Shown here piece after piece: positions 1 to 4,884 of a stretch of 5,094 bases of DNA. The DNA is from Prevotellaceae bacterium UBA4361 (GTDB lineage Bacteria; Bacteroidota; Bacteroidia; Bacteroidales; Bacteroidaceae). The stretch lies in NCBI GenBank assembly GCA_002393575.1, contig DGSN01000016.1, positions 1-5,094 on the forward strand, given 5' to 3'. The position numbers and the translations under genes were made by a program. The notes beneath the pieces were generated by a model. It worked only from the letters and a program-made list of their open reading frames with translations, ran no database searches and was not told where the DNA came from. Position 1 is the stretch's first letter, and the number at the start of each line of letters is the position of its first letter.

Positions 1-158
1 CTTTTCTGACAACCACCAAATTTTAAGAGGACTTTTTTGCAAGAAAATGCAAAAAAGTTGCAAACAGACAGAAAAACCGAAAGAACTCACAAAACAGACA
101 CCTTATTATATTATAGGGAAGGGGAAAAAGCGAAAAACTTGCTATTGCTCTGCGAATG
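1..158. other. Non-coding left edge with an AT-rich hairpin
   Basis: I see no gene in this AT-rich stretch, which lies downstream of the minus-strand restriction operon. It holds one perfect inverted repeat: TTTTTTGCA at 33-41 and TGCAAAAAA at 48-56, separated by six bases. On either strand this could fold into a 9-bp stem with a U- or A-rich arm. It might serve as a weak bidirectional terminator for the 109-aa gene or for a gene left of the window. The stem is poor in GC and lies about 100 bases beyond the stop codon, so this reading is uncertain. The word AAACAGACA occurs twice nearby, at about 63 and 93, without an obvious role. Confidence 0.35.
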
Positions 159-488
159 CTAAATTTCTTCCAATTCACGAATAGCATTTATGATCGAATT
201 ACAACAATCCTTGCCTTCTTCCCATTTAAACCTCACGTCTTTCTTAAGATAGTCTATCAACAATTTGATATTGCTACGTTGGGCTTTTGTCAGGACCTGA
301 TCGACCAAAAACCGTTCTGGTACGAACCCAGCTTCTGCTATCCACCTGTTTTCTTCCAGAAGATTTTTCTGTGCCTCGTCCTTATTGATTCCGCACGCCC
401 TGCCAAGCAATTGGCAATTCTCGACCTCATAGTCTTCTTTAGGTCCTTCCGTATACCCCTCCGTTGTGTAAAAAATATATTCGTTCAT
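159..488 (-). CDS. Small conserved-looking protein downstream of the nuclease (unknown function)
   Basis: A 109-aa soluble protein with no signal peptide or membrane segment. It begins MNEYIFYTTEGYTEGP and has an acidic N-terminal half with the stretch VENCQLLGRA at residues 22-31. A central segment with EENRWIAEAGF (residues 45-55) follows, and the C-terminal half is predicted helical (KLLIDYLKKD and the acidic end NAIRELEEI). I do not recognise a named domain. From memory, small proteins opening with this EYIFYTTEG pattern occur in Bacteroidetes, but I cannot assign a function. Its ATG lies 7 bases after the stop codon of the nuclease gene on the same strand, so the two are almost certainly co-transcribed. 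An accessory or immunity-like role in the restriction locus is possible from context only. The overlapping plus-strand frame is a shadow. Confidence 0.8.
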   Translation of the reverse strand: MNEYIFYTTEGYTEGPKEDYEVENCQLLGRACGINKDEAQKNLLEENRWIAEAGFVPERFLVDQVLTKAQRSNIKLLIDYLKKDVRFKWEEGKDCCNSIINAIRELEEI

Positions 489-495
489 GAAAAAA

Positions 496-1218
496 CTACC
501 ACATTGAATTTAACACTTTAGTCAACCCTTGATACATTTCAACAACCTTATCATAGTCAATAAACTTCACCCGTGTTTCAATAGCTTTAAACATGGAAAC
601 ATGCAATTTATCTTCATATTCTTTTTTACGGCTTGCATCCGCCACAATGTAGAAGCCAGCATGATAATCCTGCAACTCGTAGAATTTTGACAAGGAGTTT
701 TTTATGTCAGTAGTATGCTCTACTTCGTAAAAATTGGAAGGCATATTGCGCTCATTAAACCATACGACATCAACGGTTTTCGCTCGTCTTAGGATGTAAT
801 CGTAAGTAGTGAAAGCAGGTAATTCCGTCCTATCTGTTATGTCACCCAATTTCCGATCAATGAACAACCTATTTTTATCTTGTGCAGGAATATATGTTGT
901 CTGATTACGATATTTGCCAATCTCAACAAGAAGACCTTGGTAATACCCATGACTAAACATCTCTTCACTTTGTTTATCACCAATCTTCAATTCAAGTTTT
1001 CGCATTACTTCCTCTCGGAAATCCTCAAGTGCCCATAGTCCTGGTTGAATCTTAAAAAAAGACTTGCTCTCTTGGACAATTCTTCTCACCGTTGCTTCTG
1101 GTGTTTTCGTCTTCCATGTGGAAAAATCCACGATTTCATTGAGTCGACGTAAAGTAGCATATCCACCTACTCGTCGCATTGTCTCTATTACTTGGTGCTC
1201 TTGCGTTTCTTTTTTCAT
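496..1218 (-). CDS. Probable type II restriction endonuclease (HTH plus D...ExE core)
   Basis: A 240-aa cytosolic protein. Residues 5-65 (EHQVIETMRRVGGYATLRRL, then KTPEATVRRIVQ and IQPGLWAL) read as a winged-helix domain of the HARE-HTH type that is fused to many restriction enzymes. The C-terminal half has the layout of a PD-(D/E)XK-like nuclease: QGLLVEIGK (94-102), the LPAFTTYDY segment (133-141), TVDVVWF with D150, then YEVEHT with E165 and E167, and SLSKFYELQDY (175-185). D150/E165/E167 are the presumed metal-binding residues; a final glutamate replaces the usual lysine, a variant known from BamHI. The reading frame is complete. It lies behind a broken Dam-type methyltransferase gene and ahead of the 109-aa gene, the order expected for a type II operon. 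A DNA-binding regulator without nuclease activity remains possible. Cleavage specificity cannot be read from the sequence; GATC would follow only if it were the partner of the MboI-like methyltransferase. Confidence 0.7.
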   Translation of the reverse strand: MKKETQEHQVIETMRRVGGYATLRRLNEIVDFSTWKTKTPEATVRRIVQESKSFFKIQPGLWALEDFREEVMRKLELKIGDKQSEEMFSHGYYQGLLVEIGKYRNQTTYIPAQDKNRLFIDRKLGDITDRTELPAFTTYDYILRRAKTVDVVWFNERNMPSNFYEVEHTTDIKNSLSKFYELQDYHAGFYIVADASRKKEYEDKLHVSMFKAIETRVKFIDYDKVVEMYQGLTKVLNSMW

Positions 1219-1407
1219 TTACGTGTATCTATTTCCACTAACAATATGATTGATGCTACAAAAGTATATAAAATATTTGAAATTGATGGTGTATTGTAAA
1301 AAAGAATTCATCTTTCACAAGTAAGAATGATCTGAATAACAAGCTTATAAAGGGCGAAAGAACATAAGCAGGGATGAAATGAAACAGAACCTCTACTTAG
1401 CTCATAT
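1219..1407. other. Intergenic spacer between nuclease gene and methyltransferase scar
   Basis: I find no open frame of interest. I translated the minus strand here looking for the missing methyltransferase C-terminus and saw no DPPY motif or other recognisable remnant. The leader and candidate promoter of the nuclease gene occupy the left part. A 10-bp perfect palindrome, CTCATATGAG, sits at 1401-1410 at the edge of the repeat-like sequence. Confidence 0.5.
1259..1266 (-). promoter_or_regulatory. Candidate Bacteroides-type -7 box for the nuclease gene
   Basis: On the minus strand this reads TACTTTTG, an exact match to the Bacteroidetes -7 consensus TAnnTTTG. It would place the transcription start near 1252 and give a leader of roughly 34 bases before the nuclease ATG. 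No convincing TTTG-type -33 element lies 19-21 bases upstream, so the call rests on one box. If real, the nuclease and the 109-aa gene can be transcribed although the upstream methyltransferase gene is broken. Confidence 0.4.
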
Positions 1408-1461
1408 GAGATTAGGGAAGCAATCGAACGCGATTGAGGAAGAACTATTGCCCGATTAACA
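1408..1461. repeat. Degenerate 22-bp repeat units at the methyltransferase scar
   Basis: Three units begin at 1408 (GAGATTAGGG), 1430 (GCGATTGAGG) and 1452 (CCGATTAAC), each 22 bases apart. The stretch 1410-1443 matches 2764-2797 in the large array with only three substitutions over 34 bases, in the same orientation. The last unit overlaps the stop codon that ends the truncated methyltransferase frame (1456-1458). These are therefore relics of the same repeat family, lying exactly where the homology of the methyltransferase gene stops. Confidence 0.65.
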
Positions 1462-1497
1462 GTTTAACAACTCGCTATCTGCATAGATTACATCTTC

Positions 1498-1506
1498 ATT
1501 ACAAAT
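1498..1506. repeat. Target site duplication, left copy
   Basis: ATTACAAAT directly precedes the left terminal inverted repeat of the 266-bp element. The identical nonamer follows the right end at 1773-1781. It corresponds to codons inside NPTICN of the methyltransferase, which fixes the insertion point. Confidence 0.88.
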
Positions 1507-1772
1507 TATTGGTGTCCGCTAAAAATCTCTGGCGTTTTCAACAACTACTAATTTCTCAGACAGCCGATGTATTGGACGTATAAGAAGCCATTTTGGTGGT
1601 AAAAGTAACAAAATGAGCCTCAAAAACAGCAAAAACAGCCATTCATGGTTAAGTTTATGTCGTATGAGGGACTGTTTTTAGCGGACAGCCGTTGACACCT
1701 TTAAAAAAGGGGCTTGTCTGTTGCCAAAATCAATATAATTAGTCACTAAAACATGTTTAGCGGACACCAATA
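1507..1772. mobile_element. MITE-like non-autonomous transposable element (266 bp)
   Basis: The element is bounded by a 17-bp perfect inverted repeat: TATTGGTGTCCGCTAAA at 1507-1523 and its exact complement at 1756-1772. It is flanked by the 9-bp direct repeat ATTACAAAT, and its removal restores the methyltransferase reading frame. It has no frame long enough for a transposase, so it would depend on a transposase supplied in trans. A duplication of about nine bases and ends of this length fit DDE-type insertion sequences such as the IS4 group, and the ends look like those of Bacteroidetes insertion sequences, but I cannot name the parent. On the minus strand, the interior has an ATG (ACCATGAAT, about 1645) soon followed by a stop. 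This could be the vestige of a transposase start in an internally deleted IS. Confidence 0.88.
1675..1687 (-). repeat. Internal copy of the element's terminal repeat core
   Basis: TTTTTAGCGGACA on the plus strand is the exact complement of TGTCCGCTAAAAA at 1513-1525 in the left end of the element, a 13-base match. It has the same orientation as the right terminal repeat. The element therefore carries two possible right ends, the used one at 1772 and this internal one. Confidence 0.7.
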
Positions 1773-1781
1773 ATTACAAAT
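1773..1781. repeat. Target site duplication, right copy
   Basis: ATTACAAAT directly follows the right terminal repeat of the element and is identical to 1498-1506. On the minus strand it spans the ATT TGT AAT codons (I C N) of the methyltransferase. Confidence 0.88.
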
Positions 1782-2356
1782 AGTTGGATTCGTATATCTA
1801 CCAAATGGAACATTGAATTTACCATTAGAGTTTTCTCGATAAAGACCATTAAAGCATGTTCGATTTAAGAAGATCAATAAGACCACCTTTTCTATGCTTT
1901 CTAATTGTTCTTCATTAAAACAACGGCGCATCTCAAGATAGAACTTTTTGCGTTCTTCCTCTGAGGAAATTGACAAATAATCTTGTTCAATAAGTTTCAG
2001 CCCATTTACCAAAGCCTCAGCATTATTTTTTATCACCTTATAGGCATCTGTTAAATTGCTGTTAATGTCGTTGATAACAACACGTTTTATATTTGGGAAT
2101 TTTTGCAGCATAAAAAACGACATAGCTCCACCACCAACGAATGGTTCAATGTATGTAAATTCTCTCTCACACAACTCTCGTGGCATAAGACATTCCAGTT
2201 GCTGGAGAAGTTGTCCTTTTCCACCAACCCATTTAATGAAAGGTTTTGCTGTGAATGTTTCCCCTTTGGCAAATATCATGTATTTTGTATATTCCTAAAT
2301 ATTATAAATTCTATTTAATCTGATCTAAAAAATTTTCATCATTTTTCAAAAACTTC

Positions 2357-2364
2357 TATTTTTG
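2357..2364 (+). promoter_or_regulatory. Candidate Bacteroides-type -7 box for the 80-aa gene
   Basis: TATTTTTG matches TAnnTTTG exactly. A loose -33 element (TTTTC at 2333-2337) lies about 19 bases upstream. Transcription would begin near 2371, only a few bases before the ATG at 2378, giving a very short leader. The same 98-bp divergent spacer must also carry whatever promoter drove the methyltransferase on the other strand; I see no clear box for it. Confidence 0.45.
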
Positions 2365-2377
2365 CAAAAAAAGAATT

Positions 2378-2620
2378 ATGAAAGACAAGAAATGGATTAC
2401 GACAGAGCAGATGCTTGAAGCATTGAAATATGCACCAAACAATGAGCAAGAATATCGTCGAGTTTTAGGTGGTATTTTGTTTTCGACGCATTGGTTCTTG
2501 TATGACTCTCAAAAAAAGGAGTTTGGCGAATCAATGAATTGGTTTGATTATGATACATGGTACACAGAATCTGAAATTCTTCACTATTATGCTGGTGCTA
2601 TGTGGTATCGTGATGCGTAG
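2378..2620 (+). CDS. Small aromatic-rich hypothetical protein (80 aa)
   Basis: I do not recognise this 80-aa protein. It starts MKDKKWITTEQMLEALKYAP, with a predicted amphipathic helix at residues 8-18. It continues through NNEQEYRRVLGGILFSTHW and ends in a strikingly aromatic, acidic segment (FDYDTWY, then HYYAGAMWYRDA). Seventeen of 80 residues are W, Y or F, and there is no signal peptide or membrane helix. It is divergent from the methyltransferase pseudogene and shares its 98-bp upstream spacer, with an exact TAnnTTTG box 14 bases before the ATG. A compact soluble fold is likely. A role linked to the restriction locus (modulator, DNA mimic) is only a guess from position and acidity. It could also be an unrelated genomic-island gene or a truncated remnant. 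The base composition is AT-rich like the restriction genes and unlike the 587-aa gene. Confidence 0.65.
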   Translation: MKDKKWITTEQMLEALKYAPNNEQEYRRVLGGILFSTHWFLYDSQKKEFGESMNWFDYDTWYTESEILHYYAGAMWYRDA

Positions 2621-2740
2621 TCAAAAGTAAATTAATTGGGTAGAGACTAACAAGACAACCACGAGCTATTTAGAAATTGCAAATATACAAAAAAGCCCAA
2701 ACAAAAATGCAAAAAGAAGAAGAAACATTTCTTGAAAACA
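2621..2740. other. AT-rich convergent intergenic spacer
   Basis: This stretch follows the stop of the 80-aa gene and precedes the tandem array. I see no gene and no clear terminator hairpin. Together with the array and 2939-3013 it makes a gene-free gap of almost 400 bases between two convergent genes. An exact TAnnTTTG box occurs on the minus strand at 2687-2680 but no gene start follows it closely. Confidence 0.5.
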
Positions 2741-2938
2741 GCAGTGGGGCAAGACGAGAACGCGATTGGGGAAGCAAACGAACGCGATTGGGGAAGTAAA
2801 AGCGCGCGAATGGGGATTTACTTTTCGTGCATTGGGGACTGTCTAAAATGGCGAGGGCTCGATGAAAAGCAAGCGAGGGCTCGTTGTGATTCAAGTGAGG
2901 GCTCGGCGTGATTCAAGCGAGGGCTCGGCGATTTAGTG
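2741..2938. repeat. Tandem array of about nine degenerate 22-bp units
   Basis: Units start at 2741, 2762, 2784, 2806, 2829, 2851, 2873, 2895 and 2917, so the period is 22 with single-base slips. Two subfamilies sit side by side. The left units open GCGATTGGGG or similar (2741-2850), and the right ones open GCGAGGGCTCG (2851-2938), with GTGATTCAA or a variant closing some of them. The units adjoin without intervening unique spacers, so this is a minisatellite-type array and not a CRISPR. It lies between two convergent genes in otherwise non-coding DNA. The minus-strand frames running through it are by-products of the repetition. Confidence 0.85.
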
Positions 2939-2964
2939 GGAGCGAATGAAAAATTGAGACGGAG

Positions 2965-2982
2965 CAAAGGGGAACTTTTGTT
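2965..2982. terminator. Small hairpin downstream of the 587-aa gene
   Basis: CTTTTGT (2965-2971) and ACAAAAG (2976-2982) form a 7-bp stem with loop TGAA, about 30 bases after the stop of the 587-aa gene on the minus strand. It lacks a following T-run on that strand, so termination here is only a possibility. The purine-rich sequence on either side (runs of G and A) is unexplained. Confidence 0.3.
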
Positions 2983-3013
2983 GAAACAAAAGGAAGGGGG
3001 AAAGGGAGAGGGC

Positions 3014-4777
3014 TTAGATTCTATCGAGGTCGATTGTGTCGGCTTCGGGCTCAGCGGTGTTGCTGTCTTCGCCTCGGGCACGACGGATTTGCTGGATGTA
3101 GGCTAATTCGTCGATGGCGAAGTTCTCGTTTTCTTTTTCTTCCAGCATTTCGTGGCACATTCGCTCGGCACGGAGGTAGCGTTCTTCGTTTATGTAAAGA
3201 TAGACTTTGCGACGACGGAGGAAGTTCTTGAAGTCGAGCAAGGCGGGGTTGACATCCTCTTCCATGTTTTCTGCGTTCTCGATGTTTTCGTTCACGAAGG
3301 TCAGCATCCTGTTGACGACTTCGTGGGCACGGAAATCGTGGCTGTTGACGAGGCAGTTGACGTATTCCTTGGCGAACTGCACGTTGTTATCTTCGCCGAT
3401 GATTTTCAGATAGAAATAGGCATCGGTGTAGAAATGCAGCTCCATGTAGCAGAAGCCAATGATGAAACAGAGTTCGCAGAATGCTTCGCGCTGCTTGGAC
3501 GACAGGTCGATATAGTTGTCGTTCATGTAATAGAACACGTGGGTGAGGTAGTCGATGGCTTCGTAGTAACGCTTGTCGGCATAGAGTCGGCGACCGCGAT
3601 AGACGTGATAGCCTACGTCGGGCACGGCTGCATCGACGAGGAACTGCTGTTCTTTCGACAATTCATGGTGTTTGTCCTGCTTTGCCTTGTCGATGGCATC
3701 GTTCCAGATGAATTCGTATTCTTTGCGGTACTTCTGTTCATCCACTTTGTCCACTGCCATGATGAAGGAGAGGTCTGCGAGGGAAGAGCGTCCCGAAAGG
3801 ACAATGCCATTGGGATTGAAGGTTGGTGGGAAGAGGATGGCTGTGACTCGGATGTAGGTTGCGACTTCGTCGTCGTACTCTACGTTGAGATGTATCTGTA
3901 CTTGGAGTGGCTTTGCCTTGGGGTTGTTCGGGTCGTTGAAATAGACATGGTAGTTCACGTCGGCTGGGTCGGATTTCAGGTCCCAGTTGCGGATGGTAGG
4001 CACGTCGAATTCGAGCTTCACTTCTTCATTGCGGACTATCTTGAGATAGACGTAGTCGATGTCGTGGAGGGCAAAGCAGAGGGTGAGCACATCGTCGATG
4101 CGGAAAGAGGCTCCCACGTTTCTGCGAATCTGGAAGGTTTCGGACTGGTGGCTGATTTCCTGCTCGTGGATGAGGTAATTGATGCGACGCAGATACATCT
4201 CGTCCATGTCTGCATCGGTGTGCTGCTGCTTGCGTTTCATTTCTTCGAGGCGGTCGATGAAATCGCGTCGCAGGGCAAACTGGCTGTTCATCACGGCTTC
4301 GAAGAAATTGTAGAAATCGGTGCTGCTGTCGAAGAGCGTGATGGGCGTAAAGATGTGGACGGCGAACTCGTCCAGTGTCTCGTCGAAGGTGTAGATGTAC
4401 TTGGAGACATTGCTGGTGTAGTTGAATTCGTTGCAGACAACGCGCAAGGCATTCAGTCCGTCGGATGACTCGCTATGTATGTAGGGAAACTCGATGGGGG
4501 CTGAAGGGAGTCCGTTCTTGGGAACGGGTACTCGGAAATGTCCTCCTTGGTAATCGAAGGCATAGACCAGGAAGTTGTCGGTTTCCGACTTCTCAAAATG
4601 GCATGAGAAATGGGTCAGCGTGTCTTCCAGCACTTCGTAGTTCTTTTTTGCCTGTGACGCATCGGTCTCTTGGGAAGCAGCACCTGCTGTTGGCGTTGTT
4701 TCCGTTTTCTTCTCCTGCGCAGGCTCGTCTTGCAGCCAAGGGCGGAGAGCTTGAATGATTTTGTTGATGATTTTCAC
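3014..4777 (-). CDS. 587-aa protein with YbjN-like N-terminal and TPR-like C-terminal regions
   Basis: A long cytosolic protein without signal peptide. Residues 1-15 form a short amphipathic helix, and 16-45 a low-complexity linker rich in T, A, Q and E. Residues 46-180 (YEVLEDTLTHF, LVYAFDYQGGHFRVPVP, then KYIYTFDETLDEFAVHIFT and a helical end) have the strand-helix pattern of YbjN or type III secretion chaperone-like domains. Residues 215-345 are a second alpha/beta region with many strands (DYVYLKIVRN, LQVQIHLNVEYDDEV). Residues 385-550 are TPR-like helix pairs, for example YRGRRLYADKRYYEAIDYL, IIGFCYMELHFYTDAYFYL and KVYLYINEERYLRAERM. The tail is acidic. Such a make-up suggests a protein-binding scaffold or chaperone; no catalytic motif is visible. 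The start is GTG at 4777: an in-frame TAA lies at 4787-4789 and the first internal ATG is near codon 163. The gene is clearly more GC-rich than the restriction genes. It stands alone here. Confidence 0.85.
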   Translation of the reverse strand: MKIINKIIQALRPWLQDEPAQEKKTETTPTAGAASQETDASQAKKNYEVLEDTLTHFSCHFEKSETDNFLVYAFDYQGGHFRVPVPKNGLPSAPIEFPYIHSESSDGLNALRVVCNEFNYTSNVSKYIYTFDETLDEFAVHIFTPITLFDSSTDFYNFFEAVMNSQFALRRDFIDRLEEMKRKQQHTDADMDEMYLRRINYLIHEQEISHQSETFQIRRNVGASFRIDDVLTLCFALHDIDYVYLKIVRNEEVKLEFDVPTIRNWDLKSDPADVNYHVYFNDPNNPKAKPLQVQIHLNVEYDDEVATYIRVTAILFPPTFNPNGIVLSGRSSLADLSFIMAVDKVDEQKYRKEYEFIWNDAIDKAKQDKHHELSKEQQFLVDAAVPDVGYHVYRGRRLYADKRYYEAIDYLTHVFYYMNDNYIDLSSKQREAFCELCFIIGFCYMELHFYTDAYFYLKIIGEDNNVQFAKEYVNCLVNSHDFRAHEVVNRMLTFVNENIENAENMEEDVNPALLDFKNFLRRRKVYLYINEERYLRAERMCHEMLEEKENENFAIDELAYIQQIRRARGEDSNTAEPEADTIDLDRI

Positions 4778-4781
4778 AATG

Positions 4782-4815
4782 CAAACTTATACAAAATAAA
4801 TGGAAAAAGCAACAA
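4782..4815 (-). promoter_or_regulatory. Bacteroides-type promoter for the 587-aa gene
   Basis: On the minus strand TTTGTTG (4816-4810) supplies a -33 element. After 20 bases TAAGTTTG (4789-4782) matches the -7 consensus TAnnTTTG exactly. This spacing is that of the Bacteroides primary sigma factor. The start point would fall within a few bases of the GTG at 4777, so the transcript may have almost no leader. Confidence 0.6.
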
Positions 4816-4847
4816 AGATGGGCAAAAAAAATTGCACCACCAGAAAG

Positions 4848-4884
4848 CAGAAAGGCTTTCAGCCGATAGCCGAAAGCCTTTCTG
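4848..4884. other. Perfect 13-bp hairpin (terminator or REP-like)
   Basis: CAGAAAGGCTTTC at 4848-4860 pairs perfectly with GAAAGCCTTTCTG at 4872-4884 across an 11-base loop. On the minus strand it is followed after some 13 bases by a run of eight T (4824-4831 on the plus strand as A). It could therefore end a transcript arriving from a minus-strand gene right of the window, just before the promoter of the 587-aa gene. An intergenic REP-like repeat is the alternative. The symmetry itself is certain; the role is inferred. Confidence 0.6.

Larger units (their letters stand above)
1456..2279 (-). pseudogene. Dam/MboI-type DNA adenine methyltransferase, split and truncated
   Basis: The frame encodes the N-terminal part of an alpha-class N6-adenine methyltransferase (Dam, M.MboI, M.DpnII group), which methylates A, typically in GATC, using AdoMet. 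Visible are the start with motif X, KPFIKWVGGKGQLL (residues 12-25), motif I YIEPFVGGGAMSFF (43-56), VVINDINSNLTDAY (67-80) and the family stretch FLNRTCFNGLYREN into FNVPFGRY (137-162). Family members run to about 280 aa with catalytic motif IV (DPPY) near residue 190. Here the native sequence reaches only NPTICN (residue 169). It then reads eight codons of an inserted element to a TAG at 1746-1748. Removing the element and one target copy extends the frame in phase by EDVIYADSELLN, which fits the family, then C and a TAA at 1456-1458. Motif IV and the C-terminus are absent from the window, so the product cannot be catalytically active. The start at 2279 is the one typical of the family. Confidence 0.9.

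Noticed and set aside
156..521. Plus-strand open frame of 121 codons over the 109-aa gene
   Set aside because: It is the antisense of the 109-aa gene, which has operon context with the nuclease; the plus frame has no plausible domain or promoter.
1401..1410. Palindrome CTCATATGAG as an operator
   Set aside because: It is a single short palindrome, not placed at any promoter box, and is expected by chance at this scale.
1219..1460. A surviving C-terminal methyltransferase fragment upstream of the nuclease
   Set aside because: Reading the minus strand in all frames gave no DPPY or other family motif; the stretch is non-coding with frequent stops.
1746..1772. The last eight codons of the minus-strand methyltransferase frame (YWCPLNMF) as its natural C-terminus
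   Set aside because: They are encoded by the terminal repeat of the inserted element and do not belong to the methyltransferase family sequence.
2680..2687. TATATTTG on the minus strand as a promoter
   Set aside because: It matches the -7 box, but the best TTTG is 22 bases upstream. No gene starts within 390 bases on that strand, so chance in AT-rich DNA is the simpler reading. An antisense RNA to the 80-aa gene cannot be excluded.
2741..2938. CRISPR array
   Set aside because: The 22-bp units are contiguous and degenerate, with no unique spacers of constant length and no cas gene nearby.
2670..3081. Two minus-strand frames (2670-2894 and 2818-3081) running through the 22-bp array
   Set aside because: Their proteins consist of repeat-derived S/P/R-rich sequence, and one overlaps the end of the 587-aa gene in another frame. 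They are open only because of the repeat.
3152..4468. Long plus-strand open frame of 438 codons opposite the 587-aa gene
   Set aside because: It is the antisense shadow of a well-formed gene. Its translation is a monotonous V/E/D/F-rich sequence without domain character and has no promoter.
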